Position numbers and translations under genes: made by a program. 64,000 nt of DNA. It comes from Iris pallida. Its lineage: Eukaryota; Streptophyta; Magnoliopsida; Asparagales; Iridaceae. Under the pieces are notes generated by a model. That model saw only the letters and a list, made by a program, of their open reading frames with translations. It was not told where the DNA came from and ran no database searches. Positions 33,214 to 43,835 of the stretch are shown here, in pieces. The stretch covers positions 37,198,153 to 37,262,152 of the forward strand of contig JANAVB010015600.1 in NCBI GenBank assembly GCA_029216955.1, given 5' to 3'. Position 1 is the first letter of the stretch, and every line of letters begins with the position of its first letter.

Positions 33214-35117
33214 TGTTTGCCATTGATTGTAAAAGTACAGAACAATTGTCGGAGGACTGAACTTAGACTCACAATACAAACTCGCTTGTACAAAGAAAGC
33301 CTAGGGATGAAAACCTAGGTACAGCAATCTAAGTACAATTGTTTATTTTAGATTCTGGGGGGTGACGATAGAGGCTCGGGAAGGCGACGGCAGCCCTGCC
33401 TTACTCCTTGGACGATCGGTATGCAGCCTTGGCTCCTTGTGAAAAGATGGTTGGCGTTGACGAAGAAGTGCTCTTTTTGCTCCTCTGTTGCTCTCCTGGC
33501 TTCTCTCTCTCTCTCTCTGTGTATTCTCTCTCTGACTCTGTATATTTGTTTTTCTTTTTTGTTGCCGATCCTTGTGCAAAAAAATGATGCTGGCTATTTA
33601 TAAGAGTGGGGTATGACCATTAGGGTTTGCTAATGATCATTGTTTTGGAATGTCGGCGCTCCTTTAATCTATCTGAACTCTTGGTCCTGATTACAATGAA
33701 TCTCGGCCATTAATGAGGATAGCACCGAATCTTGTGAGCAATTAATGTTGATTGCTTTAAATCTTCATGATTGATTATACCAATGCCCGATTGCTCGCCA
33801 CGTGTCCTATTGGCTTGATGATAAATGATATGCCTTGATCTCAGTAATTATGATGATGATGTCAGATATATTTGTTGAGATTCGGTTAAATCGTTGATTG
33901 ATCCGATGCCACGTGTTTTGACTGTGGGTCCTGCCAGAGCCGCATAGGATGGGCAACACTTGAACCGCAGGAAGATACTCTTCGTGAGCCGCATAGGACA
34001 ATGCTTCATCGAACCGCAGGGAACGAACTCTCAATGAGCCGCATATGCATAGTCTTTGCGAGCCGCATAAGCTAGCATTGTATTGAGCCGCAGGGGCTGA
34101 GCTCTCAGTGGGCCGCATATGGCTGTTTTCTGCTAGTCATATAGGGTGACTTCTCCATGAGCCGCATGAAGCTGTTCTCTATTTAAGCCGCATGAGATTT
34201 TCCACGTGGCTACCTAGGGTTTCTGACAGATCGGGTCAGAGATCTTGTTCTTTTCTTGAAGAGACCGTCATTATGGCAGAGTCATTATGACACTTTATGC
34301 CAGAGCCGCCACAATCGTCAAATCGTGTCAGAGCATTAAATGTGTTTGAATGACGCTGGGTACAGCCGTTCTAAAAAGACACGTGGCTTCCCTCTACGGG
34401 CCGCATGGAGTCCACTCGAGCTGCCTATTTGTTTGAGCCGCATGTCCATGTTGGTGACTTTTGAGCCGCCTGATACTCTTGAGCCGCATGAAGCTCGTCT
34501 GATTTTGAGCCGCATGAAGCTTCTTGGGTTCTGTGCCGCATGAAGAATGTCTCAGGACGTCTCATGACCGAGCCGCATGAGGAATGTCTCATGACCGAGC
34601 CGCATGAAGGACGTCTCATGACCGAGCCGCATGAAGGACGTCTCATAACTCGCATGAGGAATGTCTCGATCTTCCCGTGCACTCGCTTTGTGGGCCCGGG
34701 TATCCCGAACACACGAGTGCGTAGGTATCATGTTTACTCCCTGATGTGGGGGCTAATAGAAACACTTGCCCTTGATCTTTGTTGGGAGACTCTTGAGAAC
34801 CACTCTGTCCGTTTGCCGTCGGGGGCTGGACACAGGCGGCTCTGTACAACTTTCCATCAGAGGCCTGCTTAGCGGGACGCTCTTGATGGTCAGAGGTTGG
34901 GACAGCTGACTGAGCCCGATGAGCCCGCGCTGCCCTAGACTTCTTCTACTTAGCACCCGAAGGTGCGTAATAGGAAGAGTCCAAGTTTGGAAGGAGGGAA
35001 GAGAAGTTGGTGCCCTTTTAAAGGAGGTAAGGGGGCTCTATTTATAGAATGGAGTGAGCCCTTTCTTCTTCTCCTTTCTGATGTGGGACTAAAAGTAATA
35101 TTTTCCATGCTTCTACA
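33214..35117 (-). repeat. 3' LTR of E (1904 bp)
   Basis: Contains from its 3' end (left): a CT-rich run (33505-33535), minus-strand TATA TATAAATAG (33594-33602) giving an R-U5 of roughly 380 bp, more than twenty GAGCCGCATGA-like words (33938-34660), a gag-derived segment (34797-34987), and a second TATA (35038-35046) with a USE-like motif that is mutated here (ACATCA) at the U3 start. Confidence 0.9.
34797..34987 (-). repeat. Gag-derived segment inside 3' LTR of E
   Basis: Minus-strand translation contains LDSSYYAP, SRAARAHRAQSAVPTSD and ASDGKLY, matching the element's own gag at 41230-41032 (LDSSYYAP, SRAARAHRAQSAVPTSD, ASDGKLY). The 5' LTR holds the same segment at 43594-43786. It is not open as a gene here (stop after SGAK). 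Confidence 0.85.
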
Positions 35118-35184
35118 GGACCCCCTTCAAAGTTTCCAAATTGCAAATTTGGAACACTTTGAATAAGAAGCATGGAAAGTAGAT

Positions 35185-36990
35185 TTGTTTAGGTGTGGCA
35201 ATCCAATCAGAGGTAGCATGGACGTGATAGGTTTGGGTACTTTCGCTGGGGATTTTATGTGGACTTATCATCCTTGGCGTACCTTGGTTTTAGGTACGGA
35301 TAATAAGTTGAGAGAGGGAACCATCATATTTACTCAGAGGTGGTATGGACATGGTAAATATAAGGTTGATGGTAGAGCTTTCCTACTCAGAGGTGATATG
35401 GACATAGTAGGAGTGAACTCGAATGAGGATACATAGAACAACTCAGAGGTGCTATCAACGTGGAAGTTCTATGCATTGGGTGAAAGAATGCTATGGAACA
35501 GCTGGGCTCCGAAAGCATGTGATGATGAGGAAAGATGTGGATGTACTAAGGGACCTAGTACGGCATTTGTGGTCAGCAGAGGACATTTGTGGGCCTATTA
35601 TCCTTGGCATACCTTGGTTTTAGGTACGGATAATAAGTTTGATAGGGATACCTAGGACAACTCCGCGGTAAGGCGGATATGGAGGTTCTTGGTATCGGGC
35701 GAAAGAATGCCATGGAGCAGTAATCAGTTTTCTGTTTTCTTTCACTGTTTTTCTTTTCTTTTTGTCAAGGAATGTGATCCCAGATGATGTAGTACTTTGA
35801 ACGAGCATGTTTCAACTCATCTTCTCTTTCTTGTACTTGTGGTATTTGTGGAATTGGACCTGCTGGGGGATTATTTATGGACCTGTTACCCTTGGCTTAC
35901 TTTGGTTTTAGGTACGAGTAACAAGTTTTGGAGAGGAATACCTAGAACAACTTCGTAATAAGACAGCTATAGAAGTTTTTGGTATTCGAGAGAGTGCCAG
36001 GGAGCAACTGGGCTGCCAGGCATGATAGGGAAGGGATGGGCGTGCACTGGAGACCCAGTACAGCATCGGTGGTCGACTGAGGACATTTGTGGTCATCGGA
36101 AGACGTTTGTGGGCCTATTATCTTTGGGCGTACTCAGATCGTGGGTACAGATAATAAGTCGAGGGAGAACCATCATACTTACTCAGAGGTAGTGAGGACA
36201 TGGCAAGTATGGATTCGCGGAGGATATTTGTGGTCGACAGAGGACTTTTTTGTGGGCCTATTATCCTTGGCGTACCCTAGCTTAGGATACAAATAATAGG
36301 ATAAAGGGGAACCAACATACTTACTCAGAGGTAATGAGGACATGGCAAGCATGAGGGCTTTTCACCGCGGAGTCTTCCTGCTCAGAGGTAATGAGGACAT
36401 GGCTTGAGTGGACTCAGCGGAGAATATTTCTGGACCTATTATCCTTGGCGTACCTTGATTTAGGATACGGATAATAAGATAAAAGGGGGCCGACATACTT
36501 ACTCAGAGGTAATGAGGACATGGCAAGTACGAAGGTTTTACCGTGGAGTCTTCCTACTCAGAGGTAATGAGGACATGGCAGGAGTGGACTCAACGGAGGG
36601 TATTTGTGGACCTATTATCCTTGGCGTACCCTGGGGTTTTTGTTTTTTGGTACAGATAATAAGTCGAGGGGGGACCAACATATTTACTCAGAGGTAATGA
36701 GGACATGGCAAATATGAGGGTTTCTTCGACGGAGCCTTCCCACTCAGAGGTAATGAGGACATGGCAGGAGTGGGCTCAATGAAGAAGGGTACATAGAACG
36801 ACTCAGAGGTAATGAGGACATGGAAGTTCTATGTAAAGGGGTGATTTGTTTTTGGCGGAAGCGAAACGACTCAGAGGTAATGAGGACATGGCCGTTTTGG
36901 AATTTCGTGGATCGGTTACCCTTTTTGTGCGCTGGAAGTGCGGGTAGTAGATCATGAGGGAGGATCTCTTCCAGGAAGAAAGTTCAGAGG
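35185..36990 (-). repeat. Tandem repeats replacing pol in E
   Basis: Two words alternate in roughly 130-180 bp higher-order units: CTCAGAGGTAATGAGGACAT (about 14 copies, best between 36180 and 36890) and CCTATTATCCTTGGCGTACC (about 7 copies at 35262, 35595, 35885, 36112, 36258, 36437, 36611). Copies are more degenerate toward 35200-36000. No long coding frame runs through them. They lie between the protease region and the polypurine tract, where RT and integrase are expected. Confidence 0.85.
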
Positions 36991-37024
36991 TATGATCATA
37001 CATAACTTACTATCTGAAAGAGTG

Positions 37025-37285
37025 ACCGGAATATGAGTTCAGAGGCACCAGCGGGTACATATCTCGATAATCTGGAATGTGGAGAGGTGAGTTCAGCGGC
37101 ACCAGCGGGTACATGACTCGATAATCTGGAATGTGGAGAGGTGAGTTCAGCGGCACCAGCGGGTACATGACTCGATAATCTGGAATGTTGGAGAGTGTGA
37201 GTTCAGCAGCACCAGCGGGTACATGACTCAGTAATCTGGGAAATTTGGAGGCGGAATGTGAGTTCAGTGGTACCATAGGGTACAT
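37025..37285 (-). repeat. About 57-60 bp tandem repeat, five copies
   Basis: GAGTTCAGNGGCACCAGCGG followed by GTACAT, CTCGATAATCTGG and GGAG recurs at about 37032, 37090, 37149, 37199 and 37259. A frame on the minus strand is open through it, with 20-residue repeats (MYPLVPLNSPLHIPDYR), which is expected for a repeat of length 3n and not proof of a protein. Confidence 0.85.
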
Positions 37286-37640
37286 AACTCAATCATCGGG
37301 GATTTTTTTTCTTTTTTTTTCTTTTTTTTGGATGTCGTTTCAGACGTAATACTTCTTCAGGAACTTGCCGTTGATGGACAACATGAGCAAGTCTCAGTGT
37401 GAGCAGCCACATATTTGGCCAGCTCCGACTCTTCTTCGGCCACCCCCTGTGTAAATGCAGACTGAGAGGATGACTTGGGCAACTTGATTATCTGGGGCTC
37501 CATGGGTGGAGCAGAACGTAGAGTTGCTGGCAGACTAGCGACCCCCAGTTTGGCATTTGATGTGGGGCGAGGAGTGGCTGGTTCGCTAGAAGTGTCAGAC
37601 CTTGCATCGAGGCGACAACCTTTCTTGGGAAGGCGTATTG

Positions 37641-38594
37641 TCAATGGCCTATCCGAGGAGTTGAGCTTCCCTGTTGTGGTTGACTGACTCTTGGTAACCT
37701 GATTGTTAGTGGCTCCGTCGTGGGTCTCGGCACTTGGCCGGATCTCGGCAGCCGGATTGTCATCTGCTCCTCTTGCGCCGAGAGACTGATCGCGTCCTTC
37801 CGCAGAGTGGCGGTGAGGGGTGCAGACTTGCCCGGTTTGTGAGCTTGGAGGTGGATCGTCAGGGGTCCTTCTGATCCCGTGGCTGTCTCAGTATGAGCTT
37901 GTGCGTCTCCTTCATCCAGGTGCCTCTTCGACTTTTCGTATAAACAGGAGTCTGAGTAGTAAGATTCGACCCTTTTGAAGGGGTCGATGTCAGCAAACTC
38001 TGTCTTCACGAAGCCGTATTTGTCGACATATTTGAAGCACTGGTGTAGCGTGGAAGGCACGATCATATAATCGTGTATCCATGGGCGCCCCAAGAGGATG
38101 TTGTAAGAAGTGTCTGTATCTATGACGTAGCAGGTGACCTCGGATTGGAGGTCGCCAATTTGACACTTCAGACGAATCTTCCCAATAGGGTAGCTCCTGC
38201 CCGAATTGAAACCGCTGATGGCAGTGCTTGTAAGTGTCAGGCGATGTATTGGGATACGGAGATGATGTAGCAGACCCTTCGGGATGATGCTTATGGAGGA
38301 CCCAGGATCAATGTGCATTCGGTCCACCTTTACGTCGCCGATGTATCCAGTATAGTATAACGGGCGATCGTGCAGGTTGGTTTTGATGAGCATATCCTGC
38401 AGAGTGAAGACGATGTTGGGCATTGCTCCCGTGCAGGCACTATCTTGGAGATCCATGGTTGAGTCCTCCCCAGTGAGGTTAGATTGAGCGAGATAGGCAT
38501 CGGCATTTTGGAGTGCTTCGCTCAATGCAATACGAACGTCTTTGGAGAGCCTCAGGAGTTCATATAATGACAATTTGGCCGGAGTGTTAGCCAA
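37641..38594 (-). CDS. Aspartic protease region of E plus TIRLP-repeat tail
   Basis: Same frame as gag, after a single TAG (38625-38627). Residues about 100-220 carry the protease: IDPGSSISIIPK holds the active-site DxGS-type motif, then IQ/LKCQIGDLQSEVTCYVID and SYNILLGRPWIH, as in Tat/Ogre proteases that end with a GRPWIH box and LHQ.xKY. The C-terminus has low-complexity repeats (LTIHLQ, MTIRLPRSG, LTIRLPRVS); a further TIRLPKKG appears in another frame at 37644-37357, so the reading shifts there. It would cut the gag precursor. The single TAG may be mutation or a readthrough site. Confidence 0.75.
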   Translation of the reverse strand: MANTPAKLSLYELLRLSKDVRIALSEALQNADAYLAQSNLTGEDSTMDLQDSACTGAMPNIVFTLQDMLIKTNLHDRPLYYTGYIGDVKVDRMHIDPGSSISIIPKGLLHHLRIPIHRLTLTSTAISGFNSGRSYPIGKIRLKCQIGDLQSEVTCYVIDTDTSYNILLGRPWIHDYMIVPSTLHQCFKYVDKYGFVKTEFADIDPFKRVESYYSDSCLYEKSKRHLDEGDAQAHTETATGSEGPLTIHLQAHKPGKSAPLTATLRKDAISLSAQEEQMTIRLPRSGQVPRPTTEPLTIRLPRVSQPQQGSSTPRIGH

Positions 38595-38624
38595 TTGTGC
38601 TAAGATGTCAAAGTTGTAGGGCCT

Positions 38625-41612
38625 CTATAGCCCTTGGGCTGCGTCCTTTCGAAGAGATTTGTCGAAGCGAGTCTCCTTCGGCCTAGGCTTGTCGGTCGTC
38701 GAAGGCTGAGCCGGTCCCAGAGCATCAGTTGCAGTGGGTTGATAATTTTCAGCTGGACTATCAACCACAGGTTGGGATTGCGCTCCGGACCGCGTGACGA
38801 TGGCTGCAGCTTCCTCGTTGTCTGCTAAAATTGTGCGACAGGTCTTGATTTTTCTATTCTTTTTGTTGGTGGGAGATGGTGTGGGCCGAGTTTCTTCTGA
38901 CACCAAGTCTGTATGGACCCACATGACCTCTCCTCTTGAGGTGGTGAAAGGTACTAGACCAGCAGCTTGTTCTCGGGGCGGAGGAAGATTGGTAATCTCC
39001 ATTGTCGCGAGAGGGACGGGAATTACCCCGTCTTGGGTCTCCGTTGGAGGGAAGTTGCCGAATTGTACGGACACCATATTGGCTGCTAAGGTTACCTCTT
39101 CGAAGTCGATGGCCAGAGCGTTCGAATCGATGAGGCTTTGGATGTACCATTTTAGTTGGTAGCAGTCATGTGTAGCGTGGTGTACATAACGGTGGTAATG
39201 GCAGAACTTCGGGTTCTCCAAATCAGCCGGCCGAGGCTCCCGTCTTGGTGGAGGAAACTGAATTCTACCTCCTTGTATAAGCATGTCGAAGATAGGCTTG
39301 ACGTGGCCGTCTTCGAAAGAGTAAGTGATCTGAGGCCATTGCTTGTCTGCTGGCTGTGGCTCGGGCTTCTGGGCCGTGTCGGCCACCATAGCCTGTTTTC
39401 CCTTGTTGTCCCGATTGTTGGAGGGGTTACCCCCATTATCGTTGTTGAGACGCTTGCCCTTGTTTTCTCCTTCTGAGATGTGCAACCCCAGTTGGCGGGC
39501 CTTCTTCAGTCGTTCCTCAGCGTCTGTGGCGCTGATGATGAACGCCTTCCAATCTTTGAATTGACTCTCGCCCATCCAGAGACTGATCGTTGGAAGCAGT
39601 CTCTTTTGGCAGATTTCGATCAAAGAAGAATCCGGATTTCCGGAAGGCAGCTTCATGGCGGTCTGGCGGAACCACTCGATGTAGTTCCTTGTTAGCTCCT
39701 TCTCCCCTTGGACGAAGTCCATAAGAGTGGACATAGTGATGTCTTGTCCTACTTCATAGAATCGTTCCAAGAACATGCGCTTGAAGCCGGCGAAGGAATG
39801 GATGCAGTTGTCCGGTAGATTGCGGTACCAATCAAAGGCGACTCCTTCCAATGCTCCAATGAATAACCGTGTGAGGATCGCATCTTCATGGAGCAGATGG
39901 TCGGTGGTGACCTCAAAGTAAGTGATGTATCGACTTGCGGAGGTCTTGCCATCATACGGATTGATGTTGAACGGCTTATATCTTGGTGGGAATGGAACAT
40001 CCCTCCATTCAGCAGGGTATGGTTGCCGTATTCTGAGATCTTGAGCGTTCTCTCGGGCATGGAACATGGCTAGGAGCTCCTGGACCTCTCTTCTTACTTC
40101 TCGGGTCTCATCTGTCGCGGCGGGGGATGTTATTTCGGGAGGATTATTGCCCAGGTTTGGTGCCGCTGAGTTCGAATCTATATTGACCGCGGGGCCCATG
40201 TTTGTTTGACCAGGCGCTCCTCCTTGTAAAGTGGGCAGGGCCGCTTTAATCTCGTCTACAGACTTGACCAAAGCAAGTAATATGGCTTCAAGACTGTCGA
40301 TGCGCTGGCGATCACTGGAACCACCTTGATCGCTGTCCGTCATGAACACCGTTCTTACGTGAGGAGTGATGGAAGGAACGGTAGAGGATGTGCCCTCTGA
40401 GTCGTACCCATGCACCGAAAAGTCATCGGGATAGGTGGGAATGTTCTCTTCGGGCTCGGACTCGGAGGGAACGGTATCCCCAGCTTCAGAGCTTGCCTTG
40501 TCTTGAGAGTTACGGATGTCCTCGGGGGCATCAGCGTCCGTTGCTCCTGATGGAAGAGTTGTTTGGGCGGACTCGGTTCCTTGGAACATCGGATTGTTGC
40601 GGATGTTCAGAGGAGTGTTACCCCCAGCTCCTTCAACCCCCAGCGATGTGGATGATGAATTTCCCATCGAGGTAAATTTTGTCTTTGAACGGGTGTGTTG
40701 GAATACACCAGTGGAGGGCAGCCGTTTAGACGACAGTTTCTTAGTTGTAATGGTTGATATCTTCGGACTGGAGATGCTCGTTTTCTTCCTCCTCTCTTTG
40801 GCGGGAACTTTTTTAGCAGAATTGCAGGAGACAACAGGAGGTGCCTCTTCTTCTGAGTTCGGGTGCTGTAGCCTTTGGAAGGCGGATGGCCGAGCTTCCG
40901 TCATTGCCGCGTTGTTGCAGCAGCAATTGACGATGATTTGGGTGCAGCGATGTCCAAGCGAGGACTCTTTGCACACCGACACTCCTTCTCTTTTCTTGCG
41001 TTTGTGGAGGATCGTCTCCCGCAGGTCAGAGGAACCACTCTGTCTGTTTGCCGCGGGGGGCTGGACTTGAGTGGTTGTATACAACTTTCCATCCGAGGCC
41101 CGTGTGATAGTCAACGGGCCGCTCCGATAGTCAGAGGTTGGGACAGCTGACTGGGCTCGATGAGCCCGCGCTGCCCTAGACTTCCTCCTTCTAGCACTTG
41201 TGGGTGCGTAATAGGAGGAGTCCAAGTTGAATGCCACAGAATCTGGCTTATCATACAGAGATTCATCAGGGTCGGGACCGTATGAGAGACGGTCGAAGAC
41301 CGATCGAGAGAAGCGTGGAACGGACGCTATGCCGCCAGAGTTGGGTACCGTACAGGCTGTCTGCATGCGGTCATCTTCTGCTGTCGGATGAGTTGTCTTT
41401 GGGCGGTTAGGAGTCACGATCGTGCAGGCTGGCCGCATGCGGTTGGCAATAGTGGCTGCATGGGTTCTCTGCAAGCGGCTGCCTCCTGTAGCCTCATGTG
41501 TTTCATCCATGTGATTGGCGACTGTAGCTGCATAAACTATGCGGCTGCCAGATGTGACCGCATGATTCTTCTTCATGCGGCCAGCGACTGTGGTCGCATG
41601 AGCCTTTTTCAC
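38625..41612 (-). CDS. Gag of E, main part (995 residues)
   Basis: The N-terminal 90 residues are 14-15 residue repeats (HAATIANRM, HATTVAGRM, HEATGGSRL types). A Ser-rich region with SRAARAHRAQSAVPTSD follows. The retrotransposon gag domain is at about residues 560-680 (ITYFEVTTDH, DAILTRLFIGALEGVAFDWY, GFKRMFLERFYEV, TSLMDF-type VQGEKELTRNYIEWFR). A CX2HX4HX4C motif (CHYHRYVHHATHDC) lies near residue 835, as in Tat/Ogre gags that use a CHHC instead of CCHC finger. The protein would form the particle and bind RNA. It is joined in frame to the N-terminal piece at 42026-41640 through a TGA and to protease through a TAG. It is about 1.5 times longer than usual because of the repeats. Confidence 0.82.
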   Translation of the reverse strand: MKKAHATTVAGRMKKNHAVTSGSRIVYAATVANHMDETHEATGGSRLQRTHAATIANRMRPACTIVTPNRPKTTHPTAEDDRMQTACTVPNSGGIASVPRFSRSVFDRLSYGPDPDESLYDKPDSVAFNLDSSYYAPTSARRRKSRAARAHRAQSAVPTSDYRSGPLTITRASDGKLYTTTQVQPPAANRQSGSSDLRETILHKRKKREGVSVCKESSLGHRCTQIIVNCCCNNAAMTEARPSAFQRLQHPNSEEEAPPVVSCNSAKKVPAKERRKKTSISSPKISTITTKKLSSKRLPSTGVFQHTRSKTKFTSMGNSSSTSLGVEGAGGNTPLNIRNNPMFQGTESAQTTLPSGATDADAPEDIRNSQDKASSEAGDTVPSESEPEENIPTYPDDFSVHGYDSEGTSSTVPSITPHVRTVFMTDSDQGGSSDRQRIDSLEAILLALVKSVDEIKAALPTLQGGAPGQTNMGPAVNIDSNSAAPNLGNNPPEITSPAATDETREVRREVQELLAMFHARENAQDLRIRQPYPAEWRDVPFPPRYKPFNINPYDGKTSASRYITYFEVTTDHLLHEDAILTRLFIGALEGVAFDWYRNLPDNCIHSFAGFKRMFLERFYEVGQDITMSTLMDFVQGEKELTRNYIEWFRQTAMKLPSGNPDSSLIEICQKRLLPTISLWMGESQFKDWKAFIISATDAEERLKKARQLGLHISEGENKGKRLNNDNGGNPSNNRDNKGKQAMVADTAQKPEPQPADKQWPQITYSFEDGHVKPIFDMLIQGGRIQFPPPRREPRPADLENPKFCHYHRYVHHATHDCYQLKWYIQSLIDSNALAIDFEEVTLAANMVSVQFGNFPPTETQDGVIPVPLATMEITNLPPPREQAAGLVPFTTSRGEVMWVHTDLVSEETRPTPSPTNKKNRKIKTCRTILADNEEAAAIVTRSGAQSQPVVDSPAENYQPTATDALGPAQPSTTDKPRPKETRFDKSLRKDAAQGL

Positions 41613-41639
41613 TCGGCTAGCACCCCTATGCGGCTCAGT

Positions 41640-42026
41640 TCATGTAGAGTTCCTCTTTGCCTCTGCAAGTCCAGTATCATAGTGTTTTCTTCTGCCAGAC
41701 TTGGAGACAGCAGAGTTGTCTACGGTCTGAAGTGGGGCCGCAGAAGAGTCCTTCTCACCGTCTTGAGCAACAGAGGGTACACCGTCGGGGGCTTGGGGAG
41801 AAGCAAATGATTTTGGCCTCCACTCTTTGTGAGCCTTTGTCGTGCGGGTGCGCTTCTGGACCGGGCCAGCGCTTCCTTCGGAGAGCATCTCTTCAAACGC
41901 TTGTTGGTCGAAGCGGACGACCATCTTTTGTTGCATGGAGCCAAGTTTGGCTGCATCCGATTGCGTCACCAACTCCTCAGCCGTGGAGAAGTTTGTCCCC
42001 AGCAGAGTCGCCATCGTGTTTGCCAT
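41640..42026 (-). CDS. N-terminal gag piece of E; ATG inside the LTR
   Basis: 128 residues in the same frame as the main gag, ended by TGA at 41640-41642. The first ATG (42026) lies in the last ten bases of the 5' LTR (ATGGCAAACA); a second in-frame ATG at 42014 lies just inside the element. The codons after it are also the primer-binding site. The rest is Lys/Arg-, Gln- and Ser-rich with no known domain. The TGA may be a mutation of this copy. The start choice between the two ATGs is open. Confidence 0.55.
   Translation of the reverse strand: MANTMATLLGTNFSTAEELVTQSDAAKLGSMQQKMVVRFDQQAFEEMLSEGSAGPVQKRTRTTKAHKEWRPKSFASPQAPDGVPSVAQDGEKDSSAAPLQTVDNSAVSKSGRRKHYDTGLAEAKRNST
41995..42013 (-). other. 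Primer-binding site of E
   Basis: TGGCGACTCTGCTGGGGAC lies three bases inside the LTR boundary on the minus strand. It is the type of site typical of Tat/Ogre elements, which begin TGGCGAC. It falls within the open frame of gag. Confidence 0.75.
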
Positions 42027-43593
42027 TGATTGTAAAAGTACAGAACAATTGTCGGAGGACTGAACTTAGACTCACAATACAAACTCGCTTGTACAAAGAA
42101 AGCCTAGGGACGAAAACCTAGGTACAGCAATCTAAGTACAATTGTTTATTTTAGATTCTGGGGGGTGACGATAGAGGCTCGGGATGGCGACGGCAGCCCT
42201 GCCTTACTCCTTGGACGATCGGTATGCAGCCTTGGCTCCTTGTGAAAAGATAGTTGGCGTTGACGAAGAAGTGCTCTTTTTGCTCCTCTGTTGCTCTCCT
42301 GGCTTCTCTCTCTCTCTGTGTATTCTCTCTCTGACTCTGTATATTTTTTTTCTTTTTTGTTGTCGGTCCTTGTGCAAAGAAATGATGCTAGCTATTTATA
42401 AGAGTGGGGTATGACCATTAGGTTTGCTAATGATCATTGTTTTGGAATGTCGGTGCTCCTTCAATCTATCTGAACCTTTGGTCCTGATTACAATGAATCT
42501 CAGCCATTAATGAGGATAGCACCGAATCTTGTGAGCAATTAATGTTGATTGCTTTAAATCTTCATGATTGATTATACCAATGCTCGATTGCTCGCCACGT
42601 ATCCCATTGGCTTGATGATAAATGATATGCCTTGATCTCAGTAATTATGATGATGATGTCAGATATATTTGTTGAGATTCGGTTAAATCGTTGATTGATC
42701 CGATGCCACGTGTTTTGACTGTGGGTCCTGCCAGAGCCGCATAGGATGGGCAACACTTGAACCGCAGGGAGATACTCTTCGTGAGCCGCATAGGACAATG
42801 CTTCATCGAACCGCAGGGAACGAACTCTCAATGAGCCGCATATGCATAGTCTTTGCGAGCCGCATGAGCTAGCGTTGTATTGAGCCGCAGGGGCTGGGCT
42901 CTCAGTGGGCCGCATATGGCTGATTTTTGCTAGTCATATAGGGTGACTTCTCCGTGAGCCGCATGAAGCTGTTCTCTATTTAAGCCGCATGAGATTTGCC
43001 ACGTGGCTACCTAGGATTTCTGACGGATCGGGTCAGAGATCTTCTTCTTTTCCCGAAGAGTCTGTCATTATGGTAGAGTCATTATGACACTTTATGCCAG
43101 AGCCGCCACAGTCGTCAAATCGTGTCAGAGCATTAAATGTGTTTGAATGACGCTGGGTACAGCCGTTCTAAAAAGACACGTGGCTTCCCTCTGCGGGCCG
43201 TATGGAGTCCACTCGAGCTGCCTATTTGTTTGAGTCGCATGTCCATGTTGGTGACTTTTGAGCCGCCTGATACTCTTGAGCCGCATGAAGCTCGTCTGAT
43301 TTTGAGCCGCATGAAGCTTCCTGGGTTCTGTGCCGCATGAAGAATGTCTCAGGACGTCTCATAACCGAGCCGCATGAGGAATGTCTCATGACCGAGCCGC
43401 ATGAAAGACGTCTCATGACCGAGCCGCATGAAGGACGTCTCATGACTCGCATGAGGAATGTCTCGATCTGCCCGTGCACTCGCTTTGTGGGCCCGGGTAT
43501 CCCGAACACACGAGTGCGTAGGTATCATGTTTGCTCCCTGATGTGGGGGCTAATAGAAACACTTGCCCTCGATCTTTGTTGGGAGACTCTTGA

Positions 43594-43786
43594 GAACCAC
43601 TCTGTCCGTTTGCCGTCGGGGGCTGGACACAGGCGGCTCTGTACAACTTTCCATCAGAGGCCCGCTTAGCGGGACGCTCTTGATGGTCAGAGGTTGGGAC
43701 AGCTGACTGAGCCCGATGAGCCCGTGCTGCCCTAGACTTCTTCTACTTAGCACCCGAAGGTGCGTAATAGGAAGAGTCCAAGTTTG
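43594..43786 (-). repeat. Gag-derived segment inside 5' LTR of E
   Basis: Counterpart of 34797-34987. Its presence in both LTRs shows it was in the parental LTR before this insertion. Confidence 0.85.
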
Positions 43787-43835
43787 GAAGGAGGGAAGAG
43801 AAGTTGGTGCCCTTTTCAAAGGAGGTAAGGGGGCT

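Noticed and set aside
36180..36890. CRISPR-like regularly spaced repeat
   Set aside because: Repeats are long and interleaved with a second repeat, spacers are themselves similar, and the context is a plant retrotransposon. No cas-like gene exists.
37010..37285. 91-residue ORF with 20-residue repeats (MYPLVPLNSP)
   Set aside because: The tandem repeat unit is about a multiple of three bases long, so an open frame is expected without coding function. It has no known domain and lies in the repeat region of E.
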